The notes under the pieces: generated by a model
What the model was told of the DNA's origin: nothing
The model's database searches: none
Seen by the model: the letters and a program-made list of their open reading frames with translations, nothing else
Part shown: positions 1-6,984 of the stretch, in pieces
Numbering within the stretch: the stretch's first letter is position 1
Layout: each line of letters begins with the position of its first letter
Program-made: the position numbers and the translations under genes
From: a virus
Strand: one strand, 5' to 3'
Length of the DNA stretch: 31,833 nucleotides
IMG/VR virus record: IMGVR_UViG_3300009181_000225
Span: 1-31,833 of that record

Positions 1-1299
1 ACAGGCACATCGGTTCAAACAATCGGCATCGGCACAGGAGCTGCTGCAAATGCAATTACGATAGGCAGCAACGCTGCCTCGATCGTTTCAATTAATGGCG
101 GTGATGCTTTAAATTTGTACACTGATAATGGTTCATTAACGATTGATAGCGGTACAGGCAATACAAATATCGGAACCTTTGGTTATGCAAGAACCACAGA
201 TATAGCTACAGGAGCAGCCAATCAAACTGTTACACTAGGTTCAACACATGGCGGTTCTTCTTTGACTTTAAATGCAGGCTCTGGTAGCTTGGGTATAGGC
301 ACATCAAACGCTGTAAGAAGTATAAACATAGGAACGGGCACATCGGTTCAAACAATCGGCATCGGCACAGGAGCTGCTGCAAATATAATCTCGATTGGAT
401 CAACAACAGGCGCCGCTTCTCTAACACTTAATGCAGGTACAGGTTATATTAAAGCGAGTACCAGAGTCGGAATAAATTTAAGTAGAGCTCCTAGCTCTAT
501 GCTGGATATTAAGCAATCATCAGATCCGACATTTTCTTCGACAACTATAACAAATAATGGAAGCGCGATTCGCATAGAAGATGCTGATGCTGACCCCAAT
601 GCTTGGATTATAGGAGCAGGTAGTAATGATAATCTCTGGTTTGGCTGGACTACCACTGCTTCATCAACAACGTCAACCGCGCAAGGTTTTCTAAGCGCTA
701 CCGCAAACGCCTTTACGCTAATGAATTTTACAGGCCAACATAGGTGTATCCCAGAATCAAGAAATATAGATGATTATTCTAACAAAGTAGGATTAATCGT
801 AATAGCGATCGGTCAATACCAGAATCCAACATCCGGATCTACTATAGGAGCATATAATAGAAATATTGCAATTAATGATGCTACACCTATTATAGAATTA
901 GCATCTCAAAGAAATGATAAAAGATCTTTTGGAGTAGTTTCAGAACTAGAAGATGTTTCTGACGGTGCCCGAGAATTTGCTATAGGTAAATTCGTAAGTG
1001 TGACTGAATCAGGCGGTGCAGAAGACAATCGTTTATTTATTAATGCTATTGGAGAAGGTGCAATTTGGGTGTGCAATATTAATGGTAACTTAGAAAATGG
1101 CGATTATATTACAACATGCGAAATACCAGGTTATGGGATGAAGCAAGAAGATGATATAATGCGTAATTATACTGTAGCAAAAATTACATGTGATTGTAGT
1201 TTTGATTTAAATAGCAGCATGTACGAATGTGAAGAATTCTATAGCAACGGAATAAAACTTATTCGGGCATTTGTAGGTTGTACCTATCATTGCGGGTAA
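1..1299 (+). CDS. Tail-fibre-like structural protein, 5' end cut by the window
   Basis: The frame is open from base 1, so the start lies outside the window; a TTG at 115 is in frame but not a credible start. The N-terminal half is low-complexity repeat built on Ile-Gly-Thr-Gly and Ser-Leu-Thr-Leu-Asn-Ala-Gly units, typical of beta-rich phage fibre shafts. From about residue 240 it becomes a non-repetitive C-terminal domain containing GEGAIWVCNINGNLENGDYI and a Cys-rich end finishing FVGCTYHCG. From memory, similar C-terminal domains occur on fibres of large phages and giant viruses, but I cannot confirm this here. Role by inference: virion fibre or receptor-binding part. Function confidence is moderate; that it is coding is certain. 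Confidence 0.8.
   Translation, partial: TGTSVQTIGIGTGAAANAITIGSNAASIVSINGGDALNLYTDNGSLTIDSGTGNTNIGTFGYARTTDIATGAANQTVTLGSTHGGSSLTLNAGSGSLGIGTSNAVRSINIGTGTSVQTIGIGTGAAANIISIGSTTGAASLTLNAGTGYIKASTRVGINLSRAPSSMLDIKQSSDPTFSSTTITNNGSAIRIEDADADPNAWIIGAGSNDNLWFGWTTTASSTTSTAQGFLSATANAFTLMNFTGQHRCIPESRNIDDYSNKVGLIVIAIGQYQNPTSGSTIGAYNRNIAINDATPIIELASQRNDKRSFGVVSELEDVSDGAREFAIGKFVSVTESGGAEDNRLFINAIGEGAIWVCNINGNLENGDYITTCEIPGYGMKQEDDIMRNYTVAKITCDCSFDLNSSMYECEEFYSNGIKLIRAFVGCTYHCG
4..384 (+). repeat. 48-nt in-frame direct repeat within the fibre gene
   Basis: Positions 4-51 and 337-384 look identical over 48 nt, 333 nt (111 codons) apart, so the repeat is in frame. It encodes GTSVQTIGIGTGAAAN twice. Identity at silent sites suggests recent duplication or gene conversion inside the fibre shaft. 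Confidence 0.8.
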
Positions 1300-1304
1300 C
1301 AAAC

Positions 1305-1324
1305 ATGAACTACGATTAGTTCAT
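1305..1324 (+). terminator. Possible weak terminator after the fibre gene
   Basis: Inverted repeat ATGAACT (1305-1311) and AGTTCAT (1318-1324) with a 6-nt loop, six bases after the fibre stop codon, followed by ATTTATT. The stem is AT-rich and the T-run is broken, so this is weak. It lies between converging genes. Confidence 0.35.
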
Positions 1325-1390
1325 ATTTATTGATGAAAAAGCCATGATGGTACCTACACTAGGTAATATGTTAACAGTTTAGAAAATAAC

Positions 1391-1855
1391 TTAATTAACA
1401 TCTTTGTGAGTAGTCGGGTCTTTTTCCAATAAGCCTCTAGACTCGAATATCTCGTCGATGTTAAATTTGTGTTTTGATTTATTGGTAAGCCTTGTTCTTT
1501 TAATGATATCATCAGAACCTTTTTTAAAAGAAATCATATCTTCAGTAGTCCAGCCAGCATGAATTCCAATAACCTTATTCGATGATAGCAATTTTGCTTT
1601 CATGGTTTTAGCTAACCTTACCTGATCTATTCTAATAACATTATCTCCATCATCGATAAATTCGCAGCCTACCCACTCTATTTCCATTGTTTCGCCAGGT
1701 TTAAGCGTCACGACGGATCCTAAATCAGGATCTATTCGAGAAGCTTCTCGAAGCTCAGGATCATTTATCCACACATATAGAGATTCAGGACTATTAAATA
1801 TAAAAAATTTTTTCCCTGACGCACCTTTATTAATGACTATTCTAATCTTTTTCAA
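1391..1855 (-). CDS. Hypothetical protein, 154 aa
   Basis: I do not recognise a family. The first half looks beta-rich, with a VVTLKPGETMEIEWVG stretch of the kind seen in small virion or beta-sandwich domains. The C-terminal third is basic (SKHKFNIDEIF). There is no ATG near the 5' end. The most likely start is the TTG at 1853-1855, preceded by AGGACAAGATATT, an AGGA ribosome-binding site about 9 nt away. The start overlaps the end of the small upstream gene by 14 nt, which suggests translational coupling. Confidence 0.7.
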   Translation of the reverse strand: MKKIRIVINKGASGKKFFIFNSPESLYVWINDPELREASRIDPDLGSVVTLKPGETMEIEWVGCEFIDDGDNVIRIDQVRLAKTMKAKLLSSNKVIGIHAGWTTEDMISFKKGSDDIIKRTRLTNKSKHKFNIDEIFESRGLLEKDPTTHKDVN

Positions 1856-2018
1856 AATATCTTGTCCTATAACAATAAACTACTAATCTTCTTATCGAAA
1901 GATACGTGTTTCTGAGCGTCTGACGTTCATTAAAAATATTAATTTTAAACTTACGTGGTTCTATAAGACTTAATAGTTCTTGTTTTTTTAAGAAGCTCGG
2001 GGTGAATATCATCTTCAT
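1842..2018 (-). CDS. Small basic hypothetical protein, 58 aa
   Basis: A 58-codon reading frame fills most of the gap between its neighbours. It begins MKMIFTPSFLKKQELL and ends YRTRYFEKD. It is rich in Lys, Arg and aromatic residues. Its stop lies inside the start region of the next gene on the same strand. There is no clear ribosome-binding site, and the ATG sits in a short direct repeat (two copies of TTTCATATCGAT on the plus strand). Same-strand packing and overlap favour a real gene, but chance cannot be excluded in AT-rich DNA. Confidence 0.35.
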   Translation of the reverse strand: MKMIFTPSFLKKQELLSLIEPRKFKINIFNERQTLRNTYLSIRRLVVYCYRTRYFEKD

Positions 2019-2045
2019 ATCGATTTCATATCGATTCTACAACAA

Positions 2046-2429
2046 CTAAATGGATTTTAAATTACCCATGATTCTATTAATCAATTCTTCGTCGTCTGGA
2101 CCGAATGCAGCACATAAAACTGAATCGTCTTCTGTAGACTTTGCATAAGAACCCGTGATTGAGTGAACGCTAATACCCAATAGTTTGGCTCGAAAAATTA
2201 AATCATCAATCGCTAATTGCGATTCAACGCCTAAGATGACAGGTTCACCGGAACCTTGAAGCCAAGCGACTTCTTCGTACGATAACTTAACGTATAATTC
2301 GTCTAATCTATCTGATTCGTTGTTCTCTGTTAAAAACTTTGTCGCTGCTTGTGAAGTTAGCGAAGCCACAGTTGCGCGTCTCAGCTTAAGATCTTTTCGC
2401 ACAATAATAACTTGTTTTACATTTTTCAT
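2046..2429 (-). CDS. Peptidyl-tRNA hydrolase, PTH2 family
   Basis: PTH2 enzymes cleave the ester bond of peptidyl-tRNAs released from stalled ribosomes and so recycle tRNA. The 127-aa length fits the PTH2 domain (about 115-120 aa). The layout matches: an N-terminal strand QVIIVRKDLKLRRATVASLT, where the family has VVRxDLxMxxGKxAAQ; a central strand EPVILGVES; an AKLLGISVHSITGSYAKS segment; and the C-terminal hallmark AAFGPDDEELINRIMGNLKS, equivalent to AIGPAxxExIDxVTGxLKL. The family Gly-Lys in the first motif appears as Arg-Arg here, so activity should be checked. It lies next to the NADAR gene on the same strand. The type is archaeal/eukaryotic-like rather than the usual bacterial Pth. Confidence 0.82.
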   Translation of the reverse strand: MKNVKQVIIVRKDLKLRRATVASLTSQAATKFLTENNESDRLDELYVKLSYEEVAWLQGSGEPVILGVESQLAIDDLIFRAKLLGISVHSITGSYAKSTEDDSVLCAAFGPDDEELINRIMGNLKSI

Positions 2430-2462
2430 TTTTGAGCAAATTTAATACTATTTTTATTCAAT

Positions 2463-2948
2463 TTAAAAAACTTGTATATCGTTATTGCTAATTAGTAATT
2501 CTTGTCGTAGCTCTTCCCTAACTTCCTCTAAAATCTTGCCTATTTTATTATCGCCTTCGCCATTATATACGCCCCAAAATCTATCATTAAACCTGTTATT
2601 CATAACTAACTTCATAACGCCTGTTTTTAATAATAAATCTCCTAAAAAAGGATTTTGAAACTTTTCTTTAATTAATACTTTCATAATATCGACCTTAATA
2701 TCAGGCCAATCATTTTGCAATTGAAGACATCGTCCCATTTTTTTTGCCTCCAATGGTGTTGCAGCGTTTCTAATTATTTTCCTTAATTTATCATCGACTG
2801 TTTTGGCGGCCTGGTATGCATGTTCTACGGTCGGGTATAACATACCTTCGAAACGAATAGTTGATTGATAAAAATTTGATAAGAACTCATAACCAGCTTC
2901 TTTCGTGAAACGATCGATTACCTTTGAGTTTTCGTCTTTTTGTTCCAT
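2463..2948 (-). CDS. NADAR-family N-glycosidase (YbiA-like)
   Basis: NADAR proteins cleave N-glycosidic bonds of ADP-ribose-like or riboflavin-pathway intermediates; some remove ADP-ribose from guanine in nucleic acid. The 161-aa protein shows the family pattern in order: EFLSNFYQSTIRFEGMLYPT, VEHAYQAAKT, AATPLEAKKMGR, then MKVLIKEKFQNP, LLLKTG and RFWGVYNGEGDNKIGKIL near the C-terminus. Length and motif spacing are normal, so it is probably active. It shares the strand and a 33-bp gap with the PTH2 gene. In phages the family is thought to act in NAD/ADP-ribose conflicts, for example against DarT-type toxins; that role here is inference. Confidence 0.88.
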   Translation of the reverse strand: MEQKDENSKVIDRFTKEAGYEFLSNFYQSTIRFEGMLYPTVEHAYQAAKTVDDKLRKIIRNAATPLEAKKMGRCLQLQNDWPDIKVDIMKVLIKEKFQNPFLGDLLLKTGVMKLVMNNRFNDRFWGVYNGEGDNKIGKILEEVREELRQELLISNNDIQVF

Positions 2949-3031
2949 CGCTAATAATTATCGACAGGACAATATCGCAGTTAAATAATCGTGACTATTT
3001 GACAAAATATTTTCTATAACGAGTTAATTAT

Positions 3032-3223
3032 ATGCAAAACCTTGCTGACGAACCTAAACCAAAAACTAAAAAAGAAATTCTTGTTGAAGAAATTAAAGAA
3101 ATAGAACGTCAAATAGAAAAATGTCGTCTAGCAAAAAAGAATTGCTCCAAGTTAAAGTCTGAATTAGTACGATTAATTATAGAGCTTGACAGCGTGGAAC
3201 AAGATAACGAATATGACGATTAA
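3032..3223 (+). CDS. Small coiled-coil protein, 63 aa
   Basis: Residues 14-56 are almost continuous charged helix (KKEILVEEIKEIERQIEKC) with heptad-like Ile/Leu spacing, so a coiled coil is likely. The C-terminus is acidic (EQDNEYDD). The leader carries GACTATTTGACA at 2993-3004, a variant of the motif before the fibre genes. GAG in ACGAGTTAATTAT is the only ribosome-binding hint. I do not recognise a family. Confidence 0.6.
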   Translation: MQNLADEPKPKTKKEILVEEIKEIERQIEKCRLAKKNCSKLKSELVRLIIELDSVEQDNEYDD

Positions 3224-3310
3224 AAACGTTAATTTAAAATAAAAAGTCTAGTGACAATTCGAGATGATCGTTATCATCATCGATTGAATTAGCACGAATT
3301 GCTTATAGGA

Positions 3311-3383
3311 GATCCTGACGGGAGTCGAACCCGCTTCTCTCAAATATACTTTGAGTATTTCGTTCCGCGATTACTGCAGGATC
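3311..3383 (-). tRNA. tRNA-like element, irregular or degenerate tRNA
   Basis: Read on the minus strand, a perfect 7-bp acceptor stem (GATCCTG/CAGGATC) encloses 73 nt. It includes a normal T-arm, GCGGG-TTCGACT-CCCGT. The length fits a class I tRNA. The D-stem is poor (only GT/AC can pair). The anticodon arm has two alternatives. One is an AAATA/TATTT stem with a 9-nt loop CTCAAAGTA that keeps U33 and would give CAA. The other is a CTCAA/TTGAG stem with a 7-nt loop that lacks U33. So it is either an unusual tRNA or a decaying one. No CCA is encoded. Confidence 0.45.
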
Positions 3384-3411
3384 TATCAATACTATTAGAT
3401 TGTTCGAAAAT

Positions 3412-3654
3412 TCACTTTCTAACAGGCGTTTCGGTAGTTGTAGTCGTCTTTGTTCCAGCATTGCTAGCCGGGACGTTTACAGGAATTGCTTCTGCAACCG
3501 TCGCAGATGCCGACGTAACTGTCACGACTGCAACGGTGTCAGACTTAACAACACTAGAAACTGATGCTCCTGCATCAGTCACTTCGGTCTTAAGCTCAGG
3601 AGTCTTACAACCACCAAGAATAGCGCAACACATAACAACAATTAAATTCTTCAT
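3412..3654 (-). CDS. Small lipoprotein, 80 aa
   Basis: MKNLIVVMCCAILGGC is a short signal peptide with a lipobox (ILGGC); lipidation would be at Cys16. The mature part is a low-complexity Thr/Val/Ala/Ser chain ending TTTTTETPVRK, like an unstructured linker anchored to the membrane. AGGAAGATAAGACAAA precedes the ATG. The length would suit an outer-membrane spanin (Rz1-like) or a superinfection-exclusion lipoprotein. Neither can be assigned, because no inner-membrane spanin partner is seen beside it. Confidence 0.65.
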   Translation of the reverse strand: MKNLIVVMCCAILGGCKTPELKTEVTDAGASVSSVVKSDTVAVVTVTSASATVAEAIPVNVPASNAGTKTTTTTETPVRK

Positions 3655-4021
3655 TTTGTCTTATCTTCCTATATAACCTTTTCAGGTGCACCTAAATATA
3701 CACTAAAAATAAAAATTATATCATAAAATTTTTCTACAAAAAGCTATAACTTTTGATGACGCGTAAAATAACGCGTCAGAATACAAATAGAATCTTTTTC
3801 ATCATAGTTGTTGCGAATGATGATAAACATTATTTACATTGTGTCCAATGCAGCCGATTATCTATACGGAGATAAAATGCCAGGCTTAACATTGACATTG
3901 ATATTGAGTTCGCTGGTCACGGTCTGAGATGCGACTATTTGATAATAGTTTTTAAACTATAATGATACTTAAAGTAAGAAACACGTCAAAAAATCTCGAT
4001 GTTGATAGAAGCTAATAAGAT
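3655..4021. other. Intergenic leader with dyads, no gene seen
   Basis: This 367-bp gap separates divergent genes. It holds a perfect 8-bp inverted repeat, TGACGCGT and ACGCGTCA (3757-3764 and 3771-3778, loop AAAATA), with no T-run on either strand, so an operator is more likely than a terminator. Nearer the plus-strand gene, GACTATTTGATA (3933-3944) forms the dyad ACTATT-TGAT-AATAGT, matching the leader motif of the next fibre gene. I see no supported open frame. Confidence 0.5.
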
Positions 4022-5425
4022 ATGGTTGTCAAAAAAATCATTAATGACAGACAAAGAACTCGAAAAACCTACGGATTCGTGCGGCGGGTGCCTGATATCG
4101 TGTCTGCAGGGGTCAATAATAGCGAAGCGAGCATTATGTCAACAAACTTAGATTGGAAAGAATCTGTTAGGTTCGCGACAACAGGTAGCGTAACATTGCC
4201 ACCTGGCAATGCAAGTCGAGCTATTGATGGCGTGGGGAAGACCCTCGCCGACGGTGATAGAATTTTATTAAAAAATCAATCAACTGGTTCTGAAAATGGA
4301 ATTCACATAGTCGATCTTACGAATAACAGCTGGACAAGAACAGATGACGCAGTACCTGGAGATACTTTGACTAGCGGTGCTACCGTATACGTCGAAGATG
4401 GTACATACAACGAAGGTTCCAAATGGGTTCTTGCTACAAAAAATGTGACTTTAGGTGGATCTCAAGATTGGGTACTATTTGATAGAGGCAACGATTGGAT
4501 AGTATCAGGTTCAGGCGGACAGATGAAGACACAGGACTCTGTCGTTATTGGAGCTGATTTTGCTGAAAACATAGCTTCCGATATTTTCTTTTATGTCAGC
4601 GGTTCGAGAGCATCGCTAGGTTCCACAGGCGTTATAGCCGACAGATCAGTATTTGCCGGCGACGTTGTTATTAGCGGTTCTTTAAACATGACCTCCGGCG
4701 ACGGCTTTTTTGGTGACATGTTAGAAGTTAGCGGCTCAGCAAAAATTACGTCGGGGTCGCTATACTTTCAAAAAGCCGGTACAAACGATTACTACTATTT
4801 TATCAACTCAAATGATGGTTCCTCATCTCAAAGTGGATCGTTTTATTTGTCAGGTACCTTATCACAAGGCTTCAGCTCACGCGCAGGCGCAGTGTGTTCT
4901 TCAGCAACAGGTCTTTTTTCAAAGACAACAAGATTTGGCGAATATTCTCAAGCAAGTAGCGGATTTACAGCGAACTATATAAACAATGTTCTTGGAAAAA
5001 CGCAATATTCGAGAGTCGTTTGGTGCGGCGAGGCGACAAATGGAGCAGGACAACTTCTATTTAAGGGGTACGATTCCGCAGGCAGTCTAACGCAATTCTT
5101 TTCATTAGAAAATGATAAGACATATGCGATAAGAGCCACGGCGACCGTGTCGGATACTGCAGATCAGTCTGATAGTGCTGTATTTGTTAGAGACGCGTTG
5201 TTTTATAAAACGGCTAATGTTGTGACGCGTCTAAATATTAATTCAACGTTGTCATTACCAAATGCCAATACGCTCGACTTGGACATTACTGTCAGCGGTT
5301 CATTAGCACCGTATAATTCAGACATAACTTTTATTATCGATCCTGTATCACCAGCTACGTTTAGTGTAAGCGGCGTTCTACGAAGTACGATTACCGTTGA
5401 ATTAACTGAAATTCAGGTAACTTGA
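4022..5425 (+). CDS. Tail-fibre or baseplate-associated structural protein
   Basis: Residues about 45-155 match a domain common in phage tail fibres: DWKESVRFATTGSVTLPPG, then GVGKTLADGDRILLKNQST, SENGIHIV, SWTRTDDA and a GATVYVEDGT/SKWVLAT pair. This is followed by repeated xVSGS units (FYVSGSRASLGSTG, VFAGDVVISGSLNM, LEVSGSAKITSGSL) shared with the next gene. The C-terminus is beta-rich and ends STITVELTEIQVT. The N-terminus (NDRQRTRKTYGFVRR) is basic. The start is taken at 4022, although the ribosome-binding site is weak; an internal ATG begins MSTNLDWKE. Together with the two genes that follow, it forms a fibre cluster. Confidence 0.8.
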   Translation: MVVKKIINDRQRTRKTYGFVRRVPDIVSAGVNNSEASIMSTNLDWKESVRFATTGSVTLPPGNASRAIDGVGKTLADGDRILLKNQSTGSENGIHIVDLTNNSWTRTDDAVPGDTLTSGATVYVEDGTYNEGSKWVLATKNVTLGGSQDWVLFDRGNDWIVSGSGGQMKTQDSVVIGADFAENIASDIFFYVSGSRASLGSTGVIADRSVFAGDVVISGSLNMTSGDGFFGDMLEVSGSAKITSGSLYFQKAGTNDYYYFINSNDGSSSQSGSFYLSGTLSQGFSSRAGAVCSSATGLFSKTTRFGEYSQASSGFTANYINNVLGKTQYSRVVWCGEATNGAGQLLFKGYDSAGSLTQFFSLENDKTYAIRATATVSDTADQSDSAVFVRDALFYKTANVVTRLNINSTLSLPNANTLDLDITVSGSLAPYNSDITFIIDPVSPATFSVSGVLRSTITVELTEIQVT

Positions 5426-5431
5426 TTTGAT

Positions 5432-5551
5432 ATAAATCAAATTATAAACCGATATAACGCAATTATTACAATAAAATCGCTTATGAGCGCAAGTTGTCGA
5501 AATGATTTGACTATTTGATAGTATTTATTATGCGTCGATCATGACGCACAA
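5432..5551 (+). promoter_or_regulatory. 120-bp leader module, copy A
   Basis: Nearly identical (about 8 differences in 120 positions) to 8749-8868 read on the other strand, and placed just upstream of a fibre gene in both cases. It contains a GACTATTTGATAGT dyad (5509-5522), a TTATTATG segment and an mRNA-leader inverted repeat TGCGTC-GATCAT-GACGCA (5531-5548). It probably holds a late promoter and a 5' hairpin; the transcription start is unknown. Confidence 0.7.
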
Positions 5552-6224
5552 TATGCAGTCGAATAGAAAAAAACAAAGTACAGATCTTGCAATACGATCT
5601 AATTCGCTTGTTGAATCTGTCTACATGCCGCCTAATAGCACGTCTAGATCACCTTATATTGAAATTGGTAAAGACGTTACTTGGTATGTTAGCGGATCTA
5701 AAAACGTAGTTTCTGATCAAGGCACCGGTCGCCGTGTAGCAGTCTTCGGAGGCGATGTCGTTATTAGCGGGTCATTGCGTGTAGACGGCTGCGAGTTATC
5801 TGGTTCTTTTAATTTCGATTGTGATATACTAGAATTGACTGGCTCAATCGATGTTATGGGTACTGCTCGATTTACAGAAAACGTGGCAACCTCAAATTTG
5901 ACGACATTATTAGGGAATCAATTTCTTGCTGCAGGAACAGGTTTGTCATCATCTATCGCTGCTGACGGTCAAATAATAATGTCTTTGTCTTCGTCTCCTA
6001 ACACAATCGAGTGGAATGACAGATTAAGCGGTACTGCGGATGGATCTAATACACTATTTGTGTTGACATATCAACCTGTTAATTCGACTTCACTGATGGT
6101 TTTTATCAATGGTATTCTTCAAGAGTTCGGCGCTGAGGCTGATTTCATCATTAGCGGAGCGAACGTTACATTTAACTTTCCGCCTATTACAAATTCAAAA
6201 ATAACCGCCACGTATTCAAGATAA
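5541..6224 (+). CDS. Short tail-fibre-like protein
   Basis: The protein carries the same signature as its upstream neighbour (DVTWYVSGSK, VFGGDVVISGSLRVDG), so the two share a fibre-shaft module. The C-terminal 80 residues form the familiar fibre-end pattern GSNTLFVLTYQPVNSTSLMV, FINGILQEFGAEADFIISG and ITNSKITATYSR (compare VFLNGVMLSPVYDL in the 582-aa fibre). The ATG at 5541 lies inside the leader hairpin that is non-coding in copy B, so the ATG at 5553 (MQSNRKKQST) is an equally likely start. Neither has a good Shine-Dalgarno. Its end overlaps the convergent gene by 9 nt. Confidence 0.78.
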   Translation: MTHNMQSNRKKQSTDLAIRSNSLVESVYMPPNSTSRSPYIEIGKDVTWYVSGSKNVVSDQGTGRRVAVFGGDVVISGSLRVDGCELSGSFNFDCDILELTGSIDVMGTARFTENVATSNLTTLLGNQFLAAGTGLSSSIAADGQIIMSLSSSPNTIEWNDRLSGTADGSNTLFVLTYQPVNSTSLMVFINGILQEFGAEADFIISGANVTFNFPPITNSKITATYSR

Positions 6225-6866
6225 TTTTTTCTCATATTTTTTGCGGCGCGCTGCAAGATCTAATGCGGCTCTACCTGTACGAGTATTAGGATCCTGGTCA
6301 GGTCTTATTTTCTTCTTTAATTTATTTTCGCCGACGTCTTGTGTAGATCCTTCGATAGAGGCTTCTTTTGATTTTTTAGTATTTTCTTTTAATGTACTCA
6401 CGGTTAAGTCATTAACACAAGATTCGTCTTTGCTTAAGCGTTCTTTATCTAGTACTTCAACTTTTTGTTCATATTCAAGTTTTAATTTATTTAATTTCTC
6501 TATTTCTTGTTTAAGAAACATGAGCTCGCCTTGTTTAAAAAAGTATAATTTTTCTGCATCGCCGCAAACCGAACTAACGAATAGTTTGACATTTTCAAGA
6601 ATCATATTAATAAAATTTGAAATTTCAAGCGTTGTCTTTTGTTGCGATACCATGTCTCCAATAACAATCTGTTGTTTTTTGATGTGATCGCTTGTTTTTT
6701 CGATTAGTTCTTTTGAACCTATTGAATGACCTTCATGTCTTTTTATAGACTCGACCAACTCATTAAATTGAATTATTTTTTCAGAAATAATTTCCTGCAA
6801 AAACAAAATTCTTTTTAACAAAACATCTTTATCTATTAATTCGCTTTGATTCATTTCAACATTCAT
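6216..6866 (-). CDS. Coiled-coil protein, 216 aa
   Basis: Most of residues 5-145 is predicted helix with heptad patterns (LLKRILFLQEIISEKIIQF; FLKQEIEKLNKLKLEYEQKV). A charged linker and a basic tail with RPDQDPNTRTGRAALDLAAR follow. The frame is open further upstream to an ATG at 6908, but that start lies in the U-tract of the preceding terminator, so the ATG at 6866 (MNVEMNQSELIDK) is preferred; 6854 is also possible. No family recognised. A tail or scaffold role would suit its place among fibre genes, but this is a guess. Confidence 0.65.
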   Translation of the reverse strand: MNVEMNQSELIDKDVLLKRILFLQEIISEKIIQFNELVESIKRHEGHSIGSKELIEKTSDHIKKQQIVIGDMVSQQKTTLEISNFINMILENVKLFVSSVCGDAEKLYFFKQGELMFLKQEIEKLNKLKLEYEQKVEVLDKERLSKDESCVNDLTVSTLKENTKKSKEASIEGSTQDVGENKLKKKIRPDQDPNTRTGRAALDLAARRKKYEKKLS

Positions 6867-6908
6867 GTACAGTAATTTAATATCAAATTTTGTCAAGTAA
6901 ATATGCAA

Positions 6909-6939
6909 AAATAAAAAGGCTCGGAGTTTCCTCCGAGCC
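6909..6939 (-). terminator. Rho-independent terminator after the 582-aa fibre gene
   Basis: On the minus strand a perfect 9-bp stem GGCTCGGAG/CTCCGAGCC closed by a GAAA tetraloop is followed by TTTTTATTTTT. It lies 46-76 nt past the stop of the minus-strand fibre gene. This is a textbook intrinsic terminator. Confidence 0.92.
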
Positions 6940-6984
6940 TCGCAACTTGTTAGTCTAAGTTGCTATCGCAAAAGCCATTAACTA

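Noticed and set aside
3757-3778. TGACGCGT dyad as a rho-independent terminator
   Set aside because: No T-run follows on either strand and neither flanking gene ends nearby.
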